Origin: SAR202 cluster bacterium bin87
GTDB lineage: Bacteria > Chloroflexota > Dehalococcoidia > Lucifugimonadales > UBA3495
Length of the DNA stretch: 64,000 nucleotides
NCBI GenBank assembly: GCA_002238825.1
Contig: MPNC01000014.1
Coordinates: forward strand, 18,175-82,174
Direction of reading: 5' to 3'
In this document: piece by piece, positions 46,559 through 55,563 of the stretch
Numbering within the stretch: the stretch's first letter is position 1
Layout of the letters: every line of letters begins with the position of its first letter
The notes under the pieces: model-generated
What the model was told of the DNA's origin: nothing
The model's database searches: none
What the model saw: only the letters and a program-made list of their open reading frames with translations
Made by a program: the position numbers and the translations under genes

Positions 46559-48955
46559 ATGCCTGCACATATATCGACTGACGCCTCGACCAGGATGGCC
46601 GGGCCCCAGGGAATTGACCAGGAGCCTCCAGGCAGAACCAACGACCTTTTAGAAGCATGCCTCCGCGTCTCCGAAAGCTTGGAGACCGAGATTGTCCTGC
46701 AAAGGGTGATCGATAACGCGCGCTGGCTCACCAATGCTCGCTATGGAGTGCTTCTGGCATACAGCGCTTCGGCTGAAGTCGAAGGCATATTCTTATCCGG
46801 CGACACCGAAGGAGAATTCCATGGTGTCCAAACTCCGCCGCAGGGCAAGGGACTACTCGGCTACCTGAACGAAGTCCAGGGCCCGTTGCGGGTGGCAGAC
46901 ATTGCCAGCCATCCCCGGTCGGTTGGGTTGCCCGACGGACATCCTCCAATGCGGACGTTCCTGGGCATGCCGATCCGTCGCGACGGGGTCCACATCGGCA
47001 ACATTTACCTGACCGAATCCGAAACCGGCGAAGAGTTCACGCCGGATGACGCAGACATCATCGAGCGCTTCGCCACGCACGCGGCAAACGCAATCTCCAA
47101 CGCGCGCAAATTCGAAGCCGTACTGCGAAGAAAGACCGACCTGCAAGCGTTGGTCGATATAGCCCCGATGGGCGTAATCGTCTTCGATGCCAAAAGCGGG
47201 CGACTGCTGGTCGCAAACCGCGAATGCCAGCGCATGGTTGACGATCTGCAGCTCCCTGGAGGGTCCTTCGAGCGGCTGCCGGAGGTGGCTTCGTTCCGGC
47301 GGGCTGACGGTCGGGAAGTCTCTTTCGGTGAGCTGCCGACCTCCCGGGTTATGCAGAGTGGCGAAACGGTGCGCGCCGAGGAAATTGTCATCTGTTTGCC
47401 CAGCGGACGTTCCATTACCACCCTGGTCAACGCCGCGCCCATCTACTCAGATAAGGGCGAAATTGTGTCGGTAGTGGTGGCCATGCAGGACATGAGCCCC
47501 CATTTGGACGACGAAAAGTTGCGATCCGATCTCCTCGGCATGGTCAGCCAGGAGCTGCGCACGCCGTTGAGCACGATCAAGGGCTCTATCGTCGCTTTGA
47601 CCGATGTGGTCGGCTCGATGCACTCGCCCGAGCCTTTGCAACTGCTGCGGATAATTGACCACCAGGCGGAACTGATGCGCACGCAAATCAACAGCCTGAT
47701 TGATTTGTCTCGCATCGACGCTGGCACGCTGCAACTTTCCCTGGAAAACACCGACGTGCATCAGCTGGCTTCTGACGCGATCAATGAATTTCGGCGCAAC
47801 CACGCCGGCCAGACCTTTGACGCTCGAATCCCATCAGACCTGCCCCACATTCTCGCGGACCGGGAGCGGGTCGACCGGGTCCTGCGCGACCTGTTCGCCC
47901 ACAGCTTCAGGTATTCCACCGAATTGGCCACCATCACGGTCAGCGCTGAATTGCAGGACTCTGAGGTCGCCATCTCAGTGTCCACCGTCGGAGATTGCGG
48001 CCACAGCACCCAACCTCCCCAGCTATTCGAAAGGTTGCGGGTGGCCCGAATGGGCGAAGGCCACGAAGGCGCGGAGGACGGTGGATTAGCCCTGGCGATC
48101 GCCCAAGGTGTGGTCAACGCCCATGGGGGACGGTTCCGCGTTGTGCGCAGCGAGGATCAGCACGGGGTGACGTTCTCGCTGACCATTCCTGTCGCCGAAG
48201 TAGAGTCAGTTACGACAACATCCGAAACCAGCAATGGCGCTGTCCCTGTTCACCCGCCGGCTGCCGAGAAGCCCAGGGTCCTGGTGATCGCCGAGGATCC
48301 GCACATCCTCAGCACGATGCGCCGAACCCTGTCACGCGCCGATTTTGCCCCCATGGCCGTGTTTGACCGCGCCGACTTGGAGCGGCTGGTTGCCGAGCAA
48401 AAGCCGGAAGTCGCAGTGATCGACCTGGCCAGATCGGACGAAAGCGGGTTTGCGCTGGTGGAATGGCTCACGACGTCGCATCGAGTCTCGGTGATCGGCA
48501 TCCTGGAACCGGGCGACGAAGCGAGCGCGGTCCTGGCCTACGAAAAAGGCGCTGACGGTTACATCGTCAAGCCTTTCTCGCCCACCGAACTGGTGGCAAG
48601 GATCAAGGCCTCCCTGCGCAGAAAAGTGATCTCCCACCCGACGGATGCGGACGACGGATACGCCATGGGACGGGTGAGCATCGACTACACGTCCCATCGG
48701 GTCACGGTATCGGGCCAACCGGTGCAGTTGACGGCGACCGAGTACAAACTGCTGCACGAACTCTCCGGCAGCGCCGGGCGGGTAATGACACAGGACGAGT
48801 TGCTGCACCGAGTCTGGGGACCCGAGTATGCCGGCGAATCGCAACTCCTGCGCGCTTACGTGAAAACCCTGCGGCAAAAGCTGGGCGACAACGCCCGAAA
48901 GCCGTCGTACATCTTCACCGAGCACGGCATCGGTTACCGGATGGCAAAGGCATAG
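46559..48955 (+). CDS. GAF-PAS-kinase-like/receiver/OmpR winged-helix chimera with a degenerate kinase
   Basis: 798 residues from ATG 46559. A GAF domain (about 30-190), a PAS-like domain (about 200-310), a DHp region (LRSDLLGMVSQELRTPLSTI), an ATPase-like domain (about 430-540), a receiver (560-680; 'VLVIAEDPHILSTM', Asp in VAVIDLARSDESG, Lys in [10 protein letters not shown]) and an OmpR-type winged helix ('VQLTATEYKLLHELSGSAGR', 'ELLHRVWGPEYAGE'). The phospho-acceptor His of S-H-E-L-R-T-P is Gln. The N box reads FAHSFRYS, G1 reads VGDCGHS and G2 reads GGLALAI, all unlike active kinases. It probably senses through GAF/PAS and regulates DNA directly without phosphotransfer from itself. Confidence 0.85.
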   Translation: MPAHISTDASTRMAGPQGIDQEPPGRTNDLLEACLRVSESLETEIVLQRVIDNARWLTNARYGVLLAYSASAEVEGIFLSGDTEGEFHGVQTPPQGKGLLGYLNEVQGPLRVADIASHPRSVGLPDGHPPMRTFLGMPIRRDGVHIGNIYLTESETGEEFTPDDADIIERFATHAANAISNARKFEAVLRRKTDLQALVDIAPMGVIVFDAKSGRLLVANRECQRMVDDLQLPGGSFERLPEVASFRRADGREVSFGELPTSRVMQSGETVRAEEIVICLPSGRSITTLVNAAPIYSDKGEIVSVVVAMQDMSPHLDDEKLRSDLLGMVSQELRTPLSTIKGSIVALTDVVGSMHSPEPLQLLRIIDHQAELMRTQINSLIDLSRIDAGTLQLSLENTDVHQLASDAINEFRRNHAGQTFDARIPSDLPHILADRERVDRVLRDLFAHSFRYSTELATITVSAELQDSEVAISVSTVGDCGHSTQPPQLFERLRVARMGEGHEGAEDGGLALAIAQGVVNAHGGRFRVVRSEDQHGVTFSLTIPVAEVESVTTTSETSNGAVPVHPPAAEKPRVLVIAEDPHILSTMRRTLSRADFAPMAVFDRADLERLVAEQKPEVAVIDLARSDESGFALVEWLTTSHRVSVIGILEPGDEASAVLAYEKGADGYIVKPFSPTELVARIKASLRRKVISHPTDADDGYAMGRVSIDYTSHRVTVSGQPVQLTATEYKLLHELSGSAGRVMTQDELLHRVWGPEYAGESQLLRAYVKTLRQKLGDNARKPSYIFTEHGIGYRMAKA

Positions 48956-49020
48956 CCGCCAATCGAACCTCCGATCCGTCTCGATTACGCCGGCCAGACG
49001 TTCAGCAGAACAAGCGCGAT

Positions 49021-49056
49021 CAAAAAGGCGGCGCCGGGAGATCTCCCGGCGCCGCC
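49021..49056 (-). terminator. Rho-independent terminator of the gamma-glutamyltransferase gene
   Basis: GGCGGCGCCGGGAGA (49027-49041) pairs with TCTCCCGGCGCCGCC (49042-49056); on the minus strand the stem is followed by TTTTTG. The textbook layout for a transcript ending 28 nt after the stop at 49084. Confidence 0.85.
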
Positions 49057-49083
49057 GATCATTGTGCGCTAACGGCGTGGAGT

Positions 49084-50835
49084 TTACCGACCCATGGCGT
49101 AGCCGTCCCGCCGCAGGTCAGCGCCACCGAACAGGCTCCCACGCTCGCGATCAACCTCGATGGCACACAGCGAGCCCATGCGCGGCGTCCACTCGTTCCA
49201 CACGTCCACGTCATGGCCGCGCTTGCGAAGGTCGTCCACCACTGACGGTTCGATGCGGGACTCGACACCCACGAGGCCGGGGCGGTAAGCGTGCGGCCAG
49301 AAGGAGTTGGGGAAACTCCATGTCGACGCTCGCGGGGCTTCGATGGCTTGCTGCACGTCCATGCCAAACTCAGCAACGTTCAGGAAGAGTTGCACCATCG
49401 ACTGGGGCTGTACGTCGCCGCCCGGCGTTCCGAAAGGCATCCACGGCTTGCCATCCTTGAACGCCATCGCCGGATTGGGAGTGAGGCGCGGCCGCTTGCC
49501 AGGCGCAAGACCGGCAGGATGGTCTTCATCCAGCCAGTTCTGCGCGCCGCGGGCCGACACCATGAAGCCAAGACCGGGAACAATCGGCGCGCCGCCGAAC
49601 CCATCGCTGGGCGTGGCCGAGAACGCATTGCCCCATCGATCCACCGCGCAGATATACGACGTGTCGGCTGACAGTGGACCGGCCACCGGTTCGGGTTTTA
49701 CGGCCGCGCGGCCGCTCCCCGACTGGTGCGCCCAGGGATCGCCGGCATCGGGCATCTCGGGGTGGGCCCGGCGGGAATCGATCTCTCGCCGACGGATTTC
49801 CGCATACTCCCGGGAGAGCAGGCCGGCCATGGGCACGTCCACGAAGTCGGGGTCGCCGTAGTAAGCATGTCGGTCGGCGAAAGCCAGCTTAAGCGCCTCC
49901 AGAACCGTGTGGATGTATTCCGCGGAGTTGTGGCCCATGCCCTGCAGGTCACACCCTTCCAGTATGCGCAGCGCGTGGAGGTTCATGGGTCCCTGGCACC
50001 ACGGCCCACATGCGTAGACATCTATACCCTTGTAGTCGATCATGGGCGGAGTATCCACGCCCACGGAGAAGGCTGCCAGGTCGTCCATGGACAGCCACCC
50101 ACCCTGGCTCCGGATGAACGCGACCATCTCCTCGGCAATGTCACCCTTGTAAAACAGGTCGCGTGCGGCCTGGATGGCGGCCTCGCGGCCCTGTCCCGCC
50201 GCAGTTTGCTCGGCGTCAATCATGCGCCGGAAAGTCCGGGCCAGGTCGGACTGTACCAGCAGATCGCCGATGCCCAGGGCTTTGCCTCCGGGATAGAAGA
50301 TCTCCATGGTGCTGGTCCACTGGCTGGTGTCCCCTTCGTCGAGGATGATGTTGTCGCCGCTGCTGGCCAGCGCCCGGTTCAGCGTGGCGGGTATCGGGAA
50401 ACCGCCGGCGGCGATTTCCAGCGCCGGCGTGACCACCTGCTCGAAGGTCATTGTGCCGTAACGGCTGAGGGTGGTGAGCCATGCGTCCGGCGCGGCCGGC
50501 GTCACGGTGCGCATCACACCGTGCGGCATGTCTCCGCCGTGTTCGCTCCGGAAATAGTCGATCGACGCTTCGGCAGGCCACCGACCGAGGCCGCTGATCT
50601 CCCTGGTGTCGCCCGTCTCGGCGTGATGGATGATGATCGGAGCCACGCCACCGAAGCTGGTGTACTGGGGCAGCGTCACATTGATCACGATGCCGGCGGC
50701 AACGCCGGCGTCAATAGCATTACCCCCCTGCTCAAGGATCCGGTAGCCGGCCGCGGTTGCCAGGTAGTGACCGGTGCTTACCATGTGGGTAACGCCGCCC
50801 ACCAGTGGGCGATAGCTTCTCAATCCCAATACCAT
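49084..50835 (-). CDS. Gamma-glutamyltransferase-family Ntn hydrolase
   Basis: ATG 50833-50835 with GGAGGG 5 nt upstream; 583 residues (a longer frame upstream has no support). 'THMVSTGHYLATAAGYRILE', 'GGNAIDAGVAAGIVINVTLP', 'YTSFGGVAPIIIHHAETG' form the large-subunit start of GGT/YwrD proteins. The processing site reads 'GPLSADTSYICAVDRWGNAF', with Thr in DTS as the likely nucleophile (relatives have D/N-T-T/S-H/x-x-x-V-x-D). 'SDGFGGAPIVPGLGFMVSAR', 'PMAFKDGKP-like NPAMAFKDGKPWMPFGTPGG' follow. It may act on glutathione or gamma-glutamyl compounds, or as a cephalosporin-acylase-like enzyme. No signal peptide, so cytoplasmic. Confidence 0.87.
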   Translation of the reverse strand: MVLGLRSYRPLVGGVTHMVSTGHYLATAAGYRILEQGGNAIDAGVAAGIVINVTLPQYTSFGGVAPIIIHHAETGDTREISGLGRWPAEASIDYFRSEHGGDMPHGVMRTVTPAAPDAWLTTLSRYGTMTFEQVVTPALEIAAGGFPIPATLNRALASSGDNIILDEGDTSQWTSTMEIFYPGGKALGIGDLLVQSDLARTFRRMIDAEQTAAGQGREAAIQAARDLFYKGDIAEEMVAFIRSQGGWLSMDDLAAFSVGVDTPPMIDYKGIDVYACGPWCQGPMNLHALRILEGCDLQGMGHNSAEYIHTVLEALKLAFADRHAYYGDPDFVDVPMAGLLSREYAEIRRREIDSRRAHPEMPDAGDPWAHQSGSGRAAVKPEPVAGPLSADTSYICAVDRWGNAFSATPSDGFGGAPIVPGLGFMVSARGAQNWLDEDHPAGLAPGKRPRLTPNPAMAFKDGKPWMPFGTPGGDVQPQSMVQLFLNVAEFGMDVQQAIEAPRASTWSFPNSFWPHAYRPGLVGVESRIEPSVVDDLRKRGHDVDVWNEWTPRMGSLCAIEVDRERGSLFGGADLRRDGYAMGR

Positions 50836-51550
50836 AGTGCCCTCCGCGGCACGGGCCGCGTTCGAATTCGGTGGCCATTGCCTGGGCGCAGTATAGGGCA
50901 TCGGCGTGGGGGCCGCCAGTTTGAGGTCAACCCGGTCCCACCCGGCGAAGAAACAGAACGGGGGATTATCACAGGGCAATCGCGTCTTCAATACATCGGA
51001 TACAAGGGTCTGGATTGTATCCCGGTAAGCCATCACGCGCAGACATCTCCGCGCCTGGAAGTTCCAGAAACCCCTCACGCGTACCCATTCTGTCATCGCG
51101 CGCCCATTCTGCATTCGCGTGTGCCCATCCTGTCATCGCGAGGAGCGGAGCGACGTGGCGATCTCGTTCCCGCAGTAGCGTTCCTTGCCCCAACGAGATT
51201 GCCGCGCTTCGCTCGCAATGACAAGCCGCGGAAAGCGGGGACGTGCTCGCTTGCAACGACAGGTTTGCAGAAACTGGGTACGCGTGACCCAAAAACCCTC
51301 CTGTCACTCAAAAACCCCGCGTCGAAATATCCTGCCCATCCCGTTCATCCTGTTTATCCAGGTAAATTTCACCGTTCACCGCTGCCAATTTCAACCCCGG
51401 AGCCATCGCTGACTAAGACGCGATTGCCCTGGGGATTCTCACAGTTGTTGCCACAAGCCGATGCAATCGGGATACAATGCAATTCAGTTCGGGTAACTCG
51501 GCGCGACGACACTTGGCAAGTCAGAAGGTTCACACCCGCGGGTCATCGTG
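50836..51550. other. Intergenic region carrying a REP/MITE copy
   Basis: About 715 bp. It holds the repeat at 51074-51288; the rest has no supported gene. The stretch 51300-51420 is AT-richer, with a run of short direct words (CCCATCC, GTTCATCC), and GGGATACAATGC near 51470 may be part of a promoter for the XRE protein. Confidence 0.5.
51074..51288. repeat. MITE/REP-type repeat, extended copy
   Basis: Shares CTCACGCGTACCCATT at the left and CTGGGTACGCGTGA at the right with the 38.2-kb copy, and the central GAGCGACGTGGCGATCTCGT, GTAGCGTTCCTTGCC and AACGAGATTGCCGCGC blocks. It is longer by about 75 bp, with an internally repeated start (CCCATTCTGTCATCGCG, GCCCATCCTGTCATCGCG). Confidence 0.75.
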
Positions 51551-52936
51551 ATGCCAGACCGTGACACACAACGCTCCCGATCAACCCAGGTTGGCATCCT
51601 GATGAAGGCCTACCGGGAGGCATTTTCATCCGGTAACGGAAACCGGGGACTGACGCAAGAAGAATTGTTGCGGCGCATGGCGATGGTGGACAGTCAGTAT
51701 GCCGACCGTTCCAGCCATACGATGGTTTCCCGCTGGGAATCGGGCGTCACCCGACCCAACAAACAGCGGATAGAAGTATTCTGCAGGGCCCTCGACCTTT
51801 CCGAGGCCGAGGTGGACGGGCTGATGACGCTGGCTGGGTTCAAGACCGGTACCGCCGCCCGCCCAGAGCGCGTGGAGGAACCCGTCGCATCCGACGCCTT
51901 GACGAGCGTCCCGTCGGAAACGCCGACCGCAAACCCCGCGGCCGAACTGGAACCTCCCGTGGGTCTCATTGTCTCGGTGGGCATTGGGGAGGCGCTCCGG
52001 TTCAGCGTTATGAGCTGCCTCCTCCCCGGTCTGTGCATCCTCGCCAGCGGTTACATATTGATGGCGGCGGGCCTCATGGACCCGTGGCTGCCCACCGTCT
52101 ACGTCGTTTCAGTCATGAGCTTGATGCTGGCATACAAGTTCATGCGAATGCGCGGCGCCTATGCCCTCCAGGAATTCCTTTCCGTATCACTGTTCTTTCT
52201 GCTGAGCGCGCAACTGCTGGCATCGGCCATGACGCGCATGGACATCTACGGGTTCTACACCCTGGGTGAATTCGCGGTGAAGCCGTTCCCGTACATGCTG
52301 GCGCTATTGGTGAATTTGATAATCTCCTCAGCCTCGGCGCTGGTATTCCACCTCCTCTGGAACTGGCAATACGGCTCAGGCCGTGGCGCGAATGACCCGT
52401 TGCGACGGGCGATTACGGTGGTGGTGCCTCCTGCGGCGCTGGCGTACCTCAGCATACTGGTGCTCTCGAACATCGGAGTGTGGATAGAGTTCGGCGTCCA
52501 ACTGGCCGCGCTGTCCGGGACGTTCATCATTTTGCTTTTGTTGCGAGACCCTGATGTCGATCCTCCCGAACGAGACCGCAGGTTCTTCCTGTACGTGACC
52601 GTGGCTGTATCCGCGACGATGGCAATAGTGGGTGGCGCGGCCGCGCTGGCGATTTACCTGGTGCCAGGATTGCCCGCTATCCTTCCCGACCACAACCTCC
52701 TGTACTCGTGGACCATCGATTTCGCCGCGTTGGGATATCCGGCTGAAGAAGCGATGGACAGGCTCAACGTGGGATACCTCTGGCAGAATGCGTGCATCTA
52801 CGCCTACATGGTGCTCGTGGTGGGTGGAAGCTTGATTGCCGCAATGTATCGCTTCACCAGCCGGGCGGCAGCAGCAGCGGAACCAGAAGCCCTGGTTTCC
52901 CCGACCGAAACGCTGGCAGATCGGACCCAGGCATGA
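51551..52936 (+). CDS. XRE-type HTH protein with about eight membrane helices
   Basis: ATG 51551 (a GTG lies directly before it). 461 residues. N-terminal XRE HTH: 'GLTQEELLRRMAMVDSQYAD', 'HTMVSRWESGVTRPNKQRIE', 'FCRALDLSEAEVDGLMTLAG'. A linker (about 95-140) is followed by roughly eight hydrophobic segments up to residue 440, including 'YVVSVMSLMLAYKFMRMRGA', 'FLSVSLFFLLSAQLLASAM' and 'MVLVVGGSLIAAMYRFTS'. It would hold a DNA-binding domain at the membrane, so it may couple a membrane signal to transcription. No family name known to me. Confidence 0.75.
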   Translation: MPDRDTQRSRSTQVGILMKAYREAFSSGNGNRGLTQEELLRRMAMVDSQYADRSSHTMVSRWESGVTRPNKQRIEVFCRALDLSEAEVDGLMTLAGFKTGTAARPERVEEPVASDALTSVPSETPTANPAAELEPPVGLIVSVGIGEALRFSVMSCLLPGLCILASGYILMAAGLMDPWLPTVYVVSVMSLMLAYKFMRMRGAYALQEFLSVSLFFLLSAQLLASAMTRMDIYGFYTLGEFAVKPFPYMLALLVNLIISSASALVFHLLWNWQYGSGRGANDPLRRAITVVVPPAALAYLSILVLSNIGVWIEFGVQLAALSGTFIILLLLRDPDVDPPERDRRFFLYVTVAVSATMAIVGGAAALAIYLVPGLPAILPDHNLLYSWTIDFAALGYPAEEAMDRLNVGYLWQNACIYAYMVLVVGGSLIAAMYRFTSRAAAAAEPEALVSPTETLADRTQA

Positions 52937-53214
52937 GGGATGCCCGGCACGGCCGGCCATTCCTGGTGCATCGGTCTTTTTACGCCGACGATCCGTAGTG
53001 GTCCCGACCGGTCCAGGGATGGTCAACCCACCCTGGCCGCGAAAACCGACGCGCGTTTCACGCTGCCAACGGGATCCCGCAAACGGCTGACCTGATCGGG
53101 CGGAAGTCGCTTGACTCCGTTGATGGCCCTGACTACGCTGGCATCGGCATCCCCCGACCCATCCTCCCAAGGCCTTTTCAATTCACCGACCCCACGTCAT
53201 GGAGGGACCCGCCC

Positions 53215-54390
53215 ATGTACGACCTGCTCATCAAAGGCGGCACGGTAATCGACCCCACGCAGAACCTGAACGGCGCATATGACGTCGCGATCACCGATGG
53301 CATGATTTCCGCGGTGGCTGCGGATATCTCGTCCGACGAGGCATCTCGCGTCGTGGAGGTACGGGGAAAATACGTAACGCCCGGCCTGATCGACCTGCAC
53401 ACCCATGTTTACGAGGGTGTGAACGGCAACGGCGTCAACGCGGATGTGGGCGGAGTCCGCGCCGGCGTAACCACCATGGTGGACGCCGGCAGCAGCGGGT
53501 GCGACACCTACGGTGGCTTTCCCGCACACATCATTCCCAACAACGCCACCGAGGTGATCCCCTTCCTGCACATCTGCCGCACCGGCCTGGCCACCACGCC
53601 GGACATCTTCTCGCCCAGCAGCATCGACCTGGAACGGACGATCCAGGTGGTGGAGGAAAGCAACGGCACCATCCGCGGAATCAAGGCCCGCATGGTCTCG
53701 CCGGCCCTGGAAATCATGGGCATGGAGATGCCGCGCATGGCCAAGCGCGCGGCCCGGGAGGCCGGCGTACGCCTCATGGTCCACATCGGCGACACCGAAA
53801 AGCGCTATCCCGCCGAGGTGATCCGGGACCTGCTTCCCCTGATGGAGCCGGGAGACATCGTCACCCACTTCTTCACCGCCAACCCGGGCGGCGTGCTGGA
53901 CAGCGACGGCAACCTGGTGCCCGAGGCCAGGGAGGCCCACGAACGCGGGGTCTGGCTGGACACGGCCCACGGGCGCGCCAACTTCAGCTTTGACATCGGC
54001 GAACGCGTGCTCGACCAGGGGGTGGAACCCCACTGCATCAGCACCGACCTCACTGTGCCGGGACGCGTCCGCACCGTCCACAGCATGACCGAGATGATGA
54101 CCCGGTTCCTAGCCATGGGCTTCACCCTGGACCGGGTGGTGGAGATGTGCACCATCAACCCGGCGCGGGCCATCGGCGAAGAGGAGCGCCTGGGCAGCCT
54201 GGAGGTCGGCAAGCAGGCCGACGTTTCGGTGCTGGACATCCAGGACGGCGACTGGGTGGTCTACGACGTGCTGGGCAACGGGCGGAACTCGGAACGCGCG
54301 GTGACGCCCGTGCTGTCGGTGAAGCGGGGCGAAGTGTTCGAAGCCGGCTGGGGACCCCGACCCTGGGGTTGGGAACCGGACAACGCCTAG
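53215..54390 (+). CDS. Amidohydrolase / deacetylase-family metallohydrolase
   Basis: ATG 53215 with GGAGGG 7 nt upstream; TTGACT (53111) and TACGCT (53134) 17 bp apart could be its promoter. 391 residues. 'LLIKGGTVIDPTQNLNGAYD' and 'VTPGLIDLHTHVYEGVNGNG' (HxH metal site), a candidate bridging Lys in 'IRGIKARMVSP', metal-binding His in 'VRLMVHIGDTEKRYP' and 'IVTHFFTANPGG', and Asp in 'PHCISTDLTVPG' give the complete amidohydrolase set. It resembles the EF_0837/AHA_3915 deacetylase family, close to dihydroorotase. The substrate is likely an N-acyl amino acid or cyclic imide; not decided by sequence. Confidence 0.82.
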   Translation: MYDLLIKGGTVIDPTQNLNGAYDVAITDGMISAVAADISSDEASRVVEVRGKYVTPGLIDLHTHVYEGVNGNGVNADVGGVRAGVTTMVDAGSSGCDTYGGFPAHIIPNNATEVIPFLHICRTGLATTPDIFSPSSIDLERTIQVVEESNGTIRGIKARMVSPALEIMGMEMPRMAKRAAREAGVRLMVHIGDTEKRYPAEVIRDLLPLMEPGDIVTHFFTANPGGVLDSDGNLVPEAREAHERGVWLDTAHGRANFSFDIGERVLDQGVEPHCISTDLTVPGRVRTVHSMTEMMTRFLAMGFTLDRVVEMCTINPARAIGEEERLGSLEVGKQADVSVLDIQDGDWVVYDVLGNGRNSERAVTPVLSVKRGEVFEAGWGPRPWGWEPDNA

Positions 54391-54496
54391 GGCCGATATC
54401 GAACGTACACGAGCAAAGATAAGCAGGATTTACTGAATGAGCATTCAAGGAACCGTGGGCCGCAGGGGCGATGATGCGCTGCGAGAGGATTACAAA

Positions 54497-55417
54497 ATGG
54501 TTGAAGTGATATTGAGTTCCCCGAGAGGGTTCTGCGCCGGGGTGGTGCGGGCCATTGACGTTGTGGAGGAATGCCTGGAGCGGTTCGGTCCTCCCGTTTA
54601 TGTCAAGCATCAGATCGTGCACAACCCGTACGTGGTCGCCGAGTTGGAGCAGAAAGGGGCAATCACGGTTGAGGAGGTGGACGAGGTACCCGACGGCTCC
54701 CTGGTGGTGTTCTCGGCGCACGGCTCGCCCCCGGAGGATTTCGAGAAAGCGGCCGAGCGCAACCTCAGGGTGATCGATGCAGTGTGCCCATTGGTGACCC
54801 GGGTGCACAACGAGGCCAAAAAGTACCACCGCGAAGGCAAGAAAGTGCTCCTGGTGGGGCACCAGGGCCACCAGGAAGTTCGCGGGACCATGGGGCAGGC
54901 TCCCATGACCCTTATTAACGACTCCGCTCCGCTGGCAGAGCAGGAGGTCAGCGCTGACATGGACTGGTCCGACGACACCGAGGTGGCCGTCATAACCCAG
55001 ACGACGCTGTCCGTCGGCGACACGGCCAACGCCATCGGCGCCATCCAGGATCGGTTCCCCGGCGCCGTGGTGCGGAACGATATCTGCTATGCCACCACCA
55101 ACCGCCAGGACGCGGTCACGCAGATGGCCGGTCTGGTCGACGTGGTGCTGGTGATCGGCGCGCAGAACTCATCGAACTGCAACCGGTTGCGGGAGGTCGC
55201 CGAAGCCAACGGGACGCCGGCATATCTGATCAACGGCCCGGACGAAATCAACCCCGACTGGCTCGTGGGACGCCAGCGGGCCGGCATAACCTCCGGCGCA
55301 TCGACTCCGGAAGTGCTGGTGGAAGCGGTGATCGCCGAGCTCAGGCCGGAAAAAGTCACCCTGTTGGAAGGCGCCGAAGAGGACATCACCTTCACGCTTC
55401 CCCGGGATTTGAGGTAA
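54497..55417 (+). CDS. ispH: 4-hydroxy-3-methylbut-2-enyl diphosphate reductase
   Basis: ATG 54497 with GAGAGGA 7 nt upstream places the conserved 'VILSSPRGFCAGVVRAIDVV' at the usual distance from the N-terminus; ATG 54437 would add 20 residues. The three cluster Cys are visible in RGFCAGV, IDAVCPLVT and RNDICYATTNRQDAV, and the catalytic Glu region is 'GHQGHQEVRGTMGQ' (His and Glu). 'GAQNSSNCNRLREVAEANG' and 'GITSGASTPEVLVEAV' are typical. Enzyme of the non-mevalonate isoprenoid pathway: makes IPP and DMAPP with a [4Fe-4S] cluster. Stand-alone gene. Confidence 0.96.
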   Translation: MVEVILSSPRGFCAGVVRAIDVVEECLERFGPPVYVKHQIVHNPYVVAELEQKGAITVEEVDEVPDGSLVVFSAHGSPPEDFEKAAERNLRVIDAVCPLVTRVHNEAKKYHREGKKVLLVGHQGHQEVRGTMGQAPMTLINDSAPLAEQEVSADMDWSDDTEVAVITQTTLSVGDTANAIGAIQDRFPGAVVRNDICYATTNRQDAVTQMAGLVDVVLVIGAQNSSNCNRLREVAEANGTPAYLINGPDEINPDWLVGRQRAGITSGASTPEVLVEAVIAELRPEKVTLLEGAEEDITFTLPRDLR

Positions 55418-55563
55418 CCCTCGTTCCGCCGGCGCATCCGCACCAGAGCGCGGCACTTCAGGATGGACGACCCGTTTGACGCCCGTCTTTGGGGTCAGAT
55501 CACAAGGGGCCGGTGACGGTTTCGGGCCCGTCCGGCCGCAGCAGGGCCATCCCGGAAAGCTGG

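Noticed and set aside
49726..51564. 612-codon open frame opposite the gamma-glutamyltransferase gene
   Set aside because: It is antisense to a clearly conserved gene and results from high GC; it has no family features.
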